A stretch of 29,574 nucleotides of DNA, taken from positions 1 through 29,574 of the forward strand of contig CAZMBZ010000024.1 of assembly GCA_964564285.1 (NCBI GenBank). Direction: 5' to 3'. Below the pieces are notes generated by a model. The model did no database searches. It worked only from the letters and a program-made list of their open reading frames with translations, and was not told the DNA's origin. A program made the position numbers and the translations under genes. The stretch comes from JAUWQU01 sp964564285 (lineage in GTDB: Bacteria > Planctomycetota > Phycisphaerae > SM23-33). The first letter of the stretch is position 1. Each line of letters begins with the position of its first letter. Below are positions 1 to 9,047 of this stretch, piece by piece.

Positions 1-68
1 ACCAGTGGTCCGGCGGCAAGCAGATCCAGGAGTTGATCGACACGGCGGTGAAGGAAACGTGCAAGTAG
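1..68 (+). CDS. 3' end of an unidentified gene (partial)
   Basis: Frame 3 is open from the left edge to a TAG at 66-68 and encodes 21 residues ending ...LIDTAVKETCK. The other two forward frames either stop or give an implausible peptide, and codon use (GGC, AAG, CAG, ATC, GAC) matches the neighbouring genes. Too little is present to name a family. The gene is followed by about 60 bases of non-coding sequence and then the long palindrome. Confidence 0.5.
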   Translation, partial: QWSGGKQIQELIDTAVKETCK

Positions 69-131
69 AACTCCGGTTCGCTGCGAGTCGGCGGTGTCGG
101 ACGCATGCGCATCCAGAGTGACTCTCGTGCG

Positions 132-330
132 GGACGCCACGGCTGACGGGTTTTCAGCAGTCCGTTTAGAAATGGGCCCGCCAGCGAGAGCGAGCAAGAA
201 TGTCGAGCATCAAGGAAGAAAACGCAGGCAATGCCTTAGCATTGCCGAGTATTTCTGACGCGGACGCGCAGACATTCGGGCCGTTCGCAGCAAGGGCAGC
301 TTTCTAAACGGGCTGCTAGCCGTGGCGTCC
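132..330. repeat. 199-bp imperfect palindrome (giant hairpin)
   Basis: The outer arms 132-144 and 318-330 are a perfect 13-bp inverted repeat. Immediately inside, 156-172 pairs with 301-317 (17 bp with one G:U), with a 10-nt bulge at 145-154 on the left arm only. A further 7 bp pair at 198-204 / 271-277, and the centre closes with a perfect 8-bp stem, 227-234 / 239-246, around the loop CTTA. The structure therefore spans the whole intergenic interval and ends 34 bases before the next start codon. It could be a small non-autonomous (MITE-like) element, a dispersed palindromic repeat or a structured RNA leader. No open frame of note lies inside it. The pairing is seen directly; the role is not known. 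Confidence 0.8.
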
Positions 331-364
331 GAGAACCATTGTCGCCAAGAGAAGGGAACGCGGA

Positions 365-2890
365 ATGCGAACCTCACATAAGCTCGTCAGCCTTTTGATT
401 GCAGTCGTATTCATCGGCGGCACTGCCCAGGCACAGCGTGTTGAGCATAAGGCCAAAGCAGATAGTTCCTCGCAGTCGAAGGTTTTGCGTGATGGGCCTT
501 CCCGGATCAAGGACATCAAGGCCTATTGCATCGATTTTAACTGGGAAAAACATTATGGTCGGCCAAGGCTGGCGAGACTTGGGGCGTTTGCCAATAGCGA
601 TCCGGCAACCCATCTGGCCTGGTACAAGATGCTTGGCGTTAATGTAATCCAGACCTTCTGCGTATCCACTAACGGGTATGCGTGGTACAAGAACGGTTTC
701 GTTCCCGAGCAGCCGGGTCTCAAGCATGACTTCCTGCCGGAGATGGTGAAACTCGGACACGCCGAAGGCATGATGGTGATGGGCTACTTCACCATTGGCA
801 GCAATCCAAGGTGGGCCGCACTCCGGCCGGACCTGAACTACACCGCCGACAAAGAGGGGCAGATAAGCGGCGGCTATCATGTGGTCTATACGGATGAGTA
901 TCTGGACTTCCTGTCGAAATCAATCAGCGACGCGGTAGGCAAGACCGGCATCGACGGCTTCATGATCGACTGGCTGTGGCAGCCGACTCGCAAGCCGACC
1001 GACGGCAGGTGGATCGAGTGCGAGAAGAAGCTGTACAATCAACTGATGGGCGAGCCCTATCCCGGGGATGATGCGCTTACCGTGAAGCAGGAACTCGCCT
1101 ACAGCCGCAAGGCTATCGACCGCTGCTGGAAGGCTATTCGCAAGGCTGCCAAAGAGGCCAATCCTAACTGCATTATCTGGATCACAGTCAATCACATGGG
1201 TCACCCGCACGTTGTCAACTCTGATATGTACAGAGAGGCCGACTGGTTGATGAACGAAAAGGGCGACATGGCGAGCATCGACAAGGTCAAGGGCATGGTC
1301 GGCAAGAATACCCACCTGATCACCTGTCTGGCTGCATGGACCGGCGTGGATGCGACCAAGGTGGTTCCCCAGGCGTTGAAGGCGGGTGTCGGCCTGTACG
1401 GATTCAACGATCCTCGCGGAAAGGACGCCACCCAACTGGCCAGACTGCTTGCCATGCCAGTGCAAGGACTGAAGGGGGATGACCGGAACATCGCCAGCCT
1501 CGCCCGGGCCTACCACGGTGTGGGCATGGACACGATCAGGAACGAAAAAGGCGAATGGGTGAAGGTTCCCGATCCCCAAAAACCTGTCGTCCAACCCGGC
1601 GCGGCCAGGCCCAACATCGTTCTGATAACTGCCGATGACATGGGGTGGAGCGACTATCCGATGATGGGTAATATCCACGTTAACACCCCTCATCTGGCGA
1701 AGCTGGCCAAAAGCGGCGTGCTCTTCAAAAGGGGGTATGTCCCTACCGCATGGAGCCGGTCTTCACTGATGACCCTGGTCACGGGACGCTACGCCCACGA
1801 ACATGGCATTACGGTCGATGACCTCGTCAGCTACGAAGGGGCTTTCAAACGGGCGCCTCAGCCGGTCTCGACCATCGGCAGGTTTGATACCTTGCCACGA
1901 CTCTTGAAGAAGGAGGGCTACCTGAGTCATCAGAGCGGTCGATGGTTCGAGGGCCGCTATGCGGATGCCGGATTCACTCACGGCACAGCCGAAAGGGGCG
2001 ACCTCAGCTATGACAAACCGGGGATCGGCCCGGATGGGGTGAAGGCATGCACCGATTTCATCGACATGGCGCAGAAGGAGAACAAGCCATTCTTCCTGTG
2101 GTATGCGCCGGCACTGCCGGCCTTTAACTACAACGGACGAAAGCGCTCGGGAATGAACGTAGCGCCCGATCGGATTGAGAAAAATCAGAAGTTCATTGTG
2201 GGTTTTGGCCGTGGGGATATCCCACGATATTACGCATTGATCGAGTGGTTCGACGAACACTGTGGCGAACTGATGGCTCATCTGGAAAAGAAGGGACTTC
2301 GTGACGATACCTTGATTGTGTATCAAAGCACCAGCGGGTGGGTATCGATCCGCAGGCGCGGAGACTACGCGCCGCGAAGCAAGGGTTCGCCGTACGATGC
2401 GGGCGTGCGTTCACCAATCATCTGTTCCTGGCCCGCAAGAATAAAGCCGGCCGTGAGCGAATCCCTGGTCAGCAGCATTGACGTAGTTCCCACAATACTG
2501 GCTGCGGCAGGGGCGGGGGCGCCCAAGAAGGAGATTCCAGGCATGAATCTCCTGCCTGTGATTGATGGCAAGGCTAATATCGACGACAGAGCGGTCTTCG
2601 GCGAGGCGTTTGTGGGTGACGTCGCTAACATTGAGAACCCTGAAGCGGTATTGCTCAAGCGATGGGTGATCCACAAGCAATACAAATTGATCCTCAGCTA
2701 TGACGGGCAGGGAAAACCTGTCGCCAGGGGTCGAAGCGCAGGCAAGGCAACAGGGCCGGAGCTTTACGACCTGGCCAACGACCCGTTTGAGAAGAACAAT
2801 CTGTTTGGCAAGTTACCAAAGGTATATGAGTCTTTGCGATCCAGGCTCGACAAGTGGTATCCTGTAAGGGAACGTAAGGTTATTGAATGA
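365..2890 (+). CDS. Exported TIM-barrel GH-like / degenerate sulfatase fusion protein
   Basis: 841 aa. A signal peptide (residues 1-24, ending TAQA/Q) follows AAGGGA seven bases before the ATG. Residues about 45-390 look like a TIM-barrel glycoside-hydrolase-like domain of a type seen in Planctomycetes and Verrucomicrobia (GVNVIQTFC, LKHDFLPEMVKLGHAEGM, GIDGFMIDWLW). After a Pro-rich linker near 400-412, residues 413-840 are a sulfatase fold (NIVLITADDMGW, SPYDAGVRSPIICSWP). Only the first metal pair, D424-D425, is intact. The formylglycine site reads S464-R-S-S-L instead of C-x-P-S-R (or the CRPSL variant of related planctomycete enzymes). The GKW lysine is R526, the P-H-x-P-H histidines are A586 and Y589, and the late Asp-Asn metal pair is T656-S657. 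The sulfatase half is therefore probably inactive and may act as a binding or structural module. First gene of a five-gene same-strand run. Confidence 0.85.
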   Translation: MRTSHKLVSLLIAVVFIGGTAQAQRVEHKAKADSSSQSKVLRDGPSRIKDIKAYCIDFNWEKHYGRPRLARLGAFANSDPATHLAWYKMLGVNVIQTFCVSTNGYAWYKNGFVPEQPGLKHDFLPEMVKLGHAEGMMVMGYFTIGSNPRWAALRPDLNYTADKEGQISGGYHVVYTDEYLDFLSKSISDAVGKTGIDGFMIDWLWQPTRKPTDGRWIECEKKLYNQLMGEPYPGDDALTVKQELAYSRKAIDRCWKAIRKAAKEANPNCIIWITVNHMGHPHVVNSDMYREADWLMNEKGDMASIDKVKGMVGKNTHLITCLAAWTGVDATKVVPQALKAGVGLYGFNDPRGKDATQLARLLAMPVQGLKGDDRNIASLARAYHGVGMDTIRNEKGEWVKVPDPQKPVVQPGAARPNIVLITADDMGWSDYPMMGNIHVNTPHLAKLAKSGVLFKRGYVPTAWSRSSLMTLVTGRYAHEHGITVDDLVSYEGAFKRAPQPVSTIGRFDTLPRLLKKEGYLSHQSGRWFEGRYADAGFTHGTAERGDLSYDKPGIGPDGVKACTDFIDMAQKENKPFFLWYAPALPAFNYNGRKRSGMNVAPDRIEKNQKFIVGFGRGDIPRYYALIEWFDEHCGELMAHLEKKGLRDDTLIVYQSTSGWVSIRRRGDYAPRSKGSPYDAGVRSPIICSWPARIKPAVSESLVSSIDVVPTILAAAGAGAPKKEIPGMNLLPVIDGKANIDDRAVFGEAFVGDVANIENPEAVLLKRWVIHKQYKLILSYDGQGKPVARGRSAGKATGPELYDLANDPFEKNNLFGKLPKVYESLRSRLDKWYPVRERKVIE

Positions 2891-2953
2891 ACTATTCAGT
2901 AACTACCGTGCTGTAAATGTTAATTGGATGTCTTTCGGAGAAGAGAACGTAAG

Positions 2954-5278
2954 ATGAGATTAGCGTATAAGACCATCGGTTTGATGATTGCAATCGTTTC
3001 CATCGCCACCACGGCCCACGCGCGGCATTATGAGTACAAGGAACATCACCTTGGGCCTACCGGTCTAGTCGGGATTACTTCTCCGACAAACATAAAGATC
3101 ACCAAGGTGCAGTCCGGCTCGCCGGCTGATGGGAAGATCAAGGTTGGCGACGTGATTGTCGCCGCGGGTGGAGGGGCGTTCAAGGACAACACGCGCCCTC
3201 AACTCGCCGACGCCATCGATCAGGCTGAAACCAAAAAGGCCCGCGGCATCCTGACGCTGACGGTCAAGGGTGGCGGGAAGGTCGATCTGCAACTGAAGGT
3301 CCTGGGCACTTACAGCGACACGGCCCCTTACGACTGCCCCAAGACCGACGCCATTATCACCCAGACGGCCGATTATCTGGTCAAGTCGAAGAAGTTCGGC
3401 CGGGGCGGCTTCAATATCGGCCTGCTGGGGCTGCTGGCAACCGGTGAGCAGAAGTACATCGACGTGGTGAAAGATGTCATTCATCAAGCCGAGTGGGCCG
3501 GGCCGGAGCTTTCCTTTTCACTGGAGAAATACGGCAGGACCGCATGGAATTGGGGCTACACGAACCTTCTTCTTTGTGAGTATTACCTGCTGACGGGCGA
3601 CAGGTACGTACTCCCGGCGATCAAGGCTTACTCGGTGGCCATTGCCCGAGGCCGCGATGCCGCCGGCCTCTGGGGACATGGCGTGGCGTCGCTGGACCTC
3701 AACGGCGGGCAGCTTCACGGCAGGCTCCCCGGGTATGCGGTTATGAATCAGTCGAGCCTGCCCCTGTTCATCTCCCTGCTTCTGGCTGACAAGTGCGGCC
3801 TGAAACATCGAGAGGTCCAGGCGGGCATCAAGCAGACCTACGCCTTCTACGCCAGCTTCGTCGGTCGGGGGACGCTGCCGTACGGCGTGCATAATCCCAA
3901 ATCAAAATCCTTTAACAATAACGGCATGAGCGGTTCGGTGGCAGTGGCTCTTGCCCTTCACGGAAACACCCAGGGTGCCGCTTTCTTTTCCCAAATGGCG
4001 ACCGCCGCACACAACAACCTCGAGACCGGCCATACCGGGCATTACTTCAACCAGATGTGGACTGGGCTTGGTGCCAACCTCGCTGGTCCGGAGACATCGG
4101 CTGCATTTTTCAAGAAGACTCGCTGGCTGCACACGCTCAACCGCACCTGGGAAGGCAACTTCACGTATGACGGATGCGGCTACAAGAACGGGACCTTCTC
4201 CTATCGCGGGCTCAGCGACGCCGGTTCGCACCTGCTGAACTACTGCCTCGCGCGGCGCAAGCTGTACATCACCGGCAGGGATGCCGACAAGTCCATCTGG
4301 CTGACCGGCCAGGCCGTTGACGATACGATCGCCCTGGCGACTCTGGACGTCGCCGACAAGAGCGACGCCGAACTGCTGGCGATGTTCGATCACGCCATGC
4401 CGAAGGTGCGTGGCCAGGCCGTCTGGACGCTGCGAGGCAGAGAACACAAACTGATAGATTCGATCCGGAAGATGGTCACCAAAGGCACGAAACGGCAGAA
4501 GCTCAGCGCTTGTGGGTACTTCGGGTACAAGTGTCCGCCGGAGATTGCTCTGCCTTCACTGGCCGACTTGGCGTCGGTTATGCGTGACACCAGCGAGGAT
4601 CTGGAGGTGCGTGCCGTCGCGGCCAGCGCACTGGGCTTTAGCGGCGAGCCGGCATACAAATACTTCAACGACATGTTGAAGGTCATCGTAGCGGACGAAC
4701 CGGAAGATACGTTTGGTCTTGTGGATGAGAATGTCGGCAGGGCCCTGACCATGCTTTGTTCCGATCCCTTCAAGCAGGGGTTGGTCCGAGACAAGAAGCT
4801 GTTTTACGCCGCGGTCCTCAAGCTGATGGAACACAAACGCGCCGTGGGTCGCACCTACGGCACGCAACTGATTGCGGGCATCCCGCTGGATGACTTCCAC
4901 TATGTGGCGGACAGAACCAGGTACATCATCGAGGACAAGGACCGGACGTATCATTCCTACCACAACCTCGGCCCACATACGGGGGCGATTACCGTGCTGG
5001 CGAATCTCAATATCGATGGTGGCATCGAGGCTGCCTTCAAGATTCTCGAATCCAAGGGCGGCAAGGCCGGCTTCAAGATCAGGATGATGATGGCGGTTCT
5101 GCCGAAATACGGCGCCAGCGCCAAATATGCCCTCCCGAAGATCAAGGCCGTTAATGCAGGCAAGTTCACGAAGCCCTGGAATGCAATGGTCAAGAAGATC
5201 GAATCTTCCACTGGGACCGACAAAAAGATGATCAGTCTGGAAGATGCGAAAAAGGCAGGGCTCAAGAGCGAGAAATGA
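2954..5278 (+). CDS. Exported PDZ-domain protein with toroid and HEAT-like C-terminal region
   Basis: 774 aa from the ATG at 2954, chosen over an upstream TTG at 2924 because GGAGAAGAG lies just before it and the signal peptide then starts cleanly (MRLAYKTIGLMIAIVSIATTAHA/R). Residues about 30-115 form a PDZ-like domain (GLVGITSPTN, GSPADGKIKVGDVIVAAGG). Residues about 125-460 carry regularly spaced Trp/Tyr/Gly-rich helices typical of an alpha/alpha toroid (FGRGGFNIGLLGLLATG, WNWGYTNLLLCEYYLLTGD). The last 300 residues have HEAT-like helical repeats (AVAASALGF). It resembles the planctomycete proteins annotated DUF6288; that name is from memory. No catalytic residues can be assigned. It lies 63 bases after the sulfatase fusion and is probably co-transcribed, suggesting a periplasmic or surface role in the same process. 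Confidence 0.8.
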   Translation: MRLAYKTIGLMIAIVSIATTAHARHYEYKEHHLGPTGLVGITSPTNIKITKVQSGSPADGKIKVGDVIVAAGGGAFKDNTRPQLADAIDQAETKKARGILTLTVKGGGKVDLQLKVLGTYSDTAPYDCPKTDAIITQTADYLVKSKKFGRGGFNIGLLGLLATGEQKYIDVVKDVIHQAEWAGPELSFSLEKYGRTAWNWGYTNLLLCEYYLLTGDRYVLPAIKAYSVAIARGRDAAGLWGHGVASLDLNGGQLHGRLPGYAVMNQSSLPLFISLLLADKCGLKHREVQAGIKQTYAFYASFVGRGTLPYGVHNPKSKSFNNNGMSGSVAVALALHGNTQGAAFFSQMATAAHNNLETGHTGHYFNQMWTGLGANLAGPETSAAFFKKTRWLHTLNRTWEGNFTYDGCGYKNGTFSYRGLSDAGSHLLNYCLARRKLYITGRDADKSIWLTGQAVDDTIALATLDVADKSDAELLAMFDHAMPKVRGQAVWTLRGREHKLIDSIRKMVTKGTKRQKLSACGYFGYKCPPEIALPSLADLASVMRDTSEDLEVRAVAASALGFSGEPAYKYFNDMLKVIVADEPEDTFGLVDENVGRALTMLCSDPFKQGLVRDKKLFYAAVLKLMEHKRAVGRTYGTQLIAGIPLDDFHYVADRTRYIIEDKDRTYHSYHNLGPHTGAITVLANLNIDGGIEAAFKILESKGGKAGFKIRMMMAVLPKYGASAKYALPKIKAVNAGKFTKPWNAMVKKIESSTGTDKKMISLEDAKKAGLKSEK

Positions 5279-5340
5279 CCAGGATACACTGACAGTCAAA
5301 GGTCATCCGTCGAGTTCCGTTAGATACGAAGCAGGGAATC

Positions 5341-6645
5341 ATGCTACACGATCCGAGCCATTACGAACCACAGCCCATTGCCCAGGAGATTCGGCTGAGC
5401 GATGGAGATAAGGATATCCTGCGCCGTCTGGGCGGCGAATTAGCCGAGGTAGCCGCTCTGCCGATCCATTCACGCAAGGCGGAGCTTTGGCGGGACCTGA
5501 ACGATCTCCAGTCCCGGCGTCCGATGGTCTGGATCAACGAAATCCCGTGGCACGAGATGAACGTCGATGACGAGTTGACTCTCCGGACCGAGCACCCATG
5601 GGCCCAGGAGCAGGAGCGCGACTTGCGGCGGATGCTTTACCAGTGGCGCCACTTTCCGGGGGATATGATCGTCAGCGATTACCTGGCCTGCCCGCTGGCG
5701 ATACACAGTACGGATTTCGGGATCATCGAGAATGTGGACGTCGTAAAGACCGACGAGGCCAGCGATGTTGTTTCGCGCCGCTTCAGTATCCAGATACACG
5801 ATATCGACGACCTCGAAAAGATCCAGATGCCTGTGATCACCCACAACGAGTCTGCCACCGAGATCCGCTACCAGGCGATGTGCGACGTGTATGATGGCAT
5901 CATGCCGGTCCGCAAGCAAGGCCAGACGCACATCTGGTTCACGCCGTGGGACTACCTCATCCGGTGGTGGGGCGTTCAGGAAGCCATGATGGACCTGATC
6001 GAACGCCCGGCGCTGGTTCACGCCGCGGTCGACCGCATGGTGGATGCCTGGATGATCGAGCTCGACCAGTTTGAGCGAATGAATCTGCTGGCGCTGGACT
6101 GCGACAATACGCGGATCGGCTCGGGCGGATACGGATATACGCGGGACCTCCCCGGGGCGGATTGCGATCCGAACCAGGTCAAGCCGGCCAATATGTGGGG
6201 CTGCTCGAACGCGCAGATATTCTCGGATGTTTCGCCCGAAATGCAATGGGAGTTCGCGGTTGAGCATGATCTGCGCTGGCTGAAACGGTGGGCTCTGACG
6301 TACTACGGATGCTGCGAGCCGCTGGACAGGAAGGTCGATATTCTGCATCGAATTCCGAATCTGCGAAAGGTGTCCGTCAGCCCGTGGTGTGACTCGCGGC
6401 GAGTGATCGCGGGGATCGGCACCGACTACGTCATGAGCCGCAAGCCCAATCCGGCGATCCTGGCCGAGGATTCCTGGCATCCGGACCGCGCCCGCCAGGA
6501 ATTGCGGTCCTTCATGGAAGAGACGCGGGGCAACTGTCACGTGGAGTTGATCATGAAGGATATTTCCACGGTCCGGTATCAGCCGCAACGCCTCTGGGAA
6601 TGGTCCGAAATTGCGATGGAAGTGGCCGAAGAATACGCAATGTGA
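5341..6645 (+). CDS. UroD-superfamily protein (putative methyltransferase-like)
   Basis: 434 aa, no signal peptide, so cytoplasmic. The C-terminal half has the signature of the uroporphyrinogen decarboxylase / corrinoid methyltransferase (MtaA, CmuA) superfamily: YYGCCEPL, then IPNLRKVSVSPWCD, then YVMSRKPNPA. The protein is longer than classical HemE (about 350 aa) and sits away from haem genes, so haem synthesis is unlikely. Members of this branch often occur in carbohydrate loci of Planctomycetes, Lentisphaerae and Bacteroidetes with no proven substrate. One-carbon transfer, for example demethylation of an O-methyl sugar, is only inference. CAGGGA precedes the ATG with ordinary spacing. 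It sits 62 bases after the PDZ gene and about 100 bases before the first GH95-like gene. Confidence 0.7.
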   Translation: MLHDPSHYEPQPIAQEIRLSDGDKDILRRLGGELAEVAALPIHSRKAELWRDLNDLQSRRPMVWINEIPWHEMNVDDELTLRTEHPWAQEQERDLRRMLYQWRHFPGDMIVSDYLACPLAIHSTDFGIIENVDVVKTDEASDVVSRRFSIQIHDIDDLEKIQMPVITHNESATEIRYQAMCDVYDGIMPVRKQGQTHIWFTPWDYLIRWWGVQEAMMDLIERPALVHAAVDRMVDAWMIELDQFERMNLLALDCDNTRIGSGGYGYTRDLPGADCDPNQVKPANMWGCSNAQIFSDVSPEMQWEFAVEHDLRWLKRWALTYYGCCEPLDRKVDILHRIPNLRKVSVSPWCDSRRVIAGIGTDYVMSRKPNPAILAEDSWHPDRARQELRSFMEETRGNCHVELIMKDISTVRYQPQRLWEWSEIAMEVAEEYAM

Positions 6646-6741
6646 ATGATCGCGGACTGGCAAAGCGCAGGATGGGTGTCCCAGGGATTCCGTCGCATAG
6701 ACTTGTGTATGGTCAGGCTTCAGAACAAGGAATACCGCGTA

Positions 6742-8997
6742 ATGAAGAATCAATTCGCATATCGGTTATTGGGTACGATGTTTGCGCTATTTCTGCTCGG
6801 AGGCAACGCTCCGGGCGAGGATTCGACCATAGTGGAAAAGCCAATCGACTGGCCTGCGTTCATGCGACCGCATGACATGACCTTCGACAAGTTGCCGGGC
6901 AGTTGGCGTGAAGCGCCTCATTTCGGCAACGCGGCGATTGGCTCGATGCTCTATCGGGCGGGCAACACGATCAAACTCCAGGTGTTCCGGGCTGATGTGC
7001 ATGACCATCGCGACGAGACCCACGGCTGGAGCGGCTATGGCAGGGCACACCTGATGATCGGGCATTTTTCGCTCGAACCTGTTGGCAAGCTCACCGGCTG
7101 CAACTGGCGGAAGGATTTGTGGAATGCCGAGCTGACCGGTGTGATCAAAACAGACAAGGGCGAGATTCAGATTCGCCATTTCACCCACGCAGAGGACATG
7201 GCGATTGTCACGGAACTGACCCCGTCGGCGGGAGAGCGGGGATGTCGATGGACGTGGCACCCGGTTAAGGCGGAATCCACGCGAAATGACGATTATCCAA
7301 AGAAGGCCTCGGAAATACCGGCCTTCGCCAAGAAATATGGCAGCCATTACGCCAAGACCCTCAAGGTCTACCAGCCCAACCCACCGGGTCGCCAGGAAAC
7401 CAGGGGAAACGTCTCCGTCTGGATTCAGGACTTCCTCGTCGGCGGTCAGTATGCGACGGCCTGGAGCGAGCAGGTTGAGAACCAGGCCCGCACCCACGTC
7501 GTCAGCATCGCCAACAGTTACCCCAAGTCAACCGCGGCGGGGACGGCCGAGGCGGATGTGAAACGCTTCCTGAAACTCGATAGCGTCGCCCGGATAAAAT
7601 CTCACCGGGATTGGTGGCATGGCTATTACGCAAGGAGTTTCCTGACGATTCCTGACAAATCCCTGGAGTCGCTCTACTGGCAGACGATATACCGGTTCGG
7701 CTGCACTACGCGGACGGGGCGATACTACGTCGATTGTGCGGGCATCTGGTTCCAAGGAGGCAGGTGGCCCTACACGACGACGGACTGGAATATCCAGTGC
7801 GGCCATTGGTCTGTCTACGCCGCGAATCGACTCGAACAGGGGCAGGAAATTCTCGACAGGTTGTACAATAACCGCGAGGCCTTGATTAAGGCGGTCAGGC
7901 CGGTCGAGTGGCAGAAGGACTCGGCGTATTTGCCGATCGAAGTCGCCGGTGACATGGTCGGCAATCGCGATCAGGACAGGCGATACATTCATCTGATGGG
8001 GACTCTCCCCTGGATTCTGAATAACTGCTGGAGCCAGTATCGCTACTCGATGGATGACCAGATGCTGCGGGTAAAGATTTACCCGCTGCTGCGCCGCAGT
8101 ATCAACCTGTATCTGCACATGGTCGAGAAGGGGCCTGACGGCAAACTCCACCTGCCGGCGACCTATTCCCCGGAAACGGGTAGACACAAGGACGCCAATT
8201 TCGACCTGGCCTTGTTCAAATGGGGATGCCACACGCTGCTCAAGGCAAGCAAGCGTTTGAAAATCGATGACCCGTTGATCCCACGGTGGAAAGAGGTGGT
8301 CGAGAAACTGGTGGATTTCCCAGCCGACAAAAACGGCTTCCGTCTGGGTAGCGAGCACACGTCGTCACCGGGGCACCGGCATTTTTCAAACCTGCTGATG
8401 ATCTATCCGCTCTATATGGTCAACATCGAACAGGCGGGCATGACGGATGTGTTGAAGGCGTCGTACGAACGCGCCCATTCGATTAATCGCCTGCCGGCCA
8501 TGGTGCAGGCCCATGCCGGCCCGATCGGCACAGCCCTTGGCCGGGGCGATACGGTGCTGGAAGGTTTGAAACGCCTGCAGGGCAATTTGTACCCCAACGG
8601 CATGTGGTTCACCGCGCCCTGCCTGGAGTCGTCCTTGGCCATGGCGAATATCGTCCAGAACATGTACATCCAGAGTTGGACTGACCCGGCGAAGAAGGAG
8701 TCGGGTCCGATTCGTATTTTCCCAGCCCTGCCTTCCACGTGGACGGATGTGGAGTTTCGGGATCTGCGAACCGAAGGTGCCTTTCTCGTCTCGGCCAAGC
8801 GCACCGCCGGGAAGACCCAGTGGGTGCGCATCAAAAGCCTCGCCGGCGAGCCCTGCCGGGTCCGGCCTGGCGTGAACGGAGATGTCCGCATCAGCGGCAG
8901 CCGGCAGTTCAAGCTCAAGCAGGCGTCGCCTGGAATCTATGAGATTGATATAAACAAGGGCGAGGAAGTGATGCTGTTTGCAACGAATGCGAAATGA
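6742..8997 (+). CDS. GH95-like exported alpha/alpha-barrel protein, copy 1
   Basis: 751 aa from the ATG at 6742, preceded by AAGGAA. The frame is open to 6646, but this start gives a proper signal peptide (MKNQFAYRLLGTMFALFLLGGNAPG/E). The order of parts matches family GH95: an N-terminal beta-sandwich (WREAPHFGNAAIGSMLY), a linker, a helical (alpha/alpha)6 domain (DWNIQ at 348-352, YSPE ending at E478, CLESSLAMANI near 629) and a C-terminal beta domain. GH95 enzymes are inverting alpha-L-fucosidases or galactosidases. Compared with the bifidobacterial fucosidase AfcA, the first catalytic Asn (N350) and the acid Glu (E478) seem present. The second Asn is Gln (Q352) and the Asp that helps activate water aligns with E629. 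Substrate is uncertain. It is duplicated in tandem by the next gene. Confidence 0.75.
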   Translation: MKNQFAYRLLGTMFALFLLGGNAPGEDSTIVEKPIDWPAFMRPHDMTFDKLPGSWREAPHFGNAAIGSMLYRAGNTIKLQVFRADVHDHRDETHGWSGYGRAHLMIGHFSLEPVGKLTGCNWRKDLWNAELTGVIKTDKGEIQIRHFTHAEDMAIVTELTPSAGERGCRWTWHPVKAESTRNDDYPKKASEIPAFAKKYGSHYAKTLKVYQPNPPGRQETRGNVSVWIQDFLVGGQYATAWSEQVENQARTHVVSIANSYPKSTAAGTAEADVKRFLKLDSVARIKSHRDWWHGYYARSFLTIPDKSLESLYWQTIYRFGCTTRTGRYYVDCAGIWFQGGRWPYTTTDWNIQCGHWSVYAANRLEQGQEILDRLYNNREALIKAVRPVEWQKDSAYLPIEVAGDMVGNRDQDRRYIHLMGTLPWILNNCWSQYRYSMDDQMLRVKIYPLLRRSINLYLHMVEKGPDGKLHLPATYSPETGRHKDANFDLALFKWGCHTLLKASKRLKIDDPLIPRWKEVVEKLVDFPADKNGFRLGSEHTSSPGHRHFSNLLMIYPLYMVNIEQAGMTDVLKASYERAHSINRLPAMVQAHAGPIGTALGRGDTVLEGLKRLQGNLYPNGMWFTAPCLESSLAMANIVQNMYIQSWTDPAKKESGPIRIFPALPSTWTDVEFRDLRTEGAFLVSAKRTAGKTQWVRIKSLAGEPCRVRPGVNGDVRISGSRQFKLKQASPGIYEIDINKGEEVMLFATNAK

Positions 8998-9047
8998 CAT
9001 TTGTGGCTCGTGAGCTTCCCCATACCCATAATCAGAGAACCATTGCG

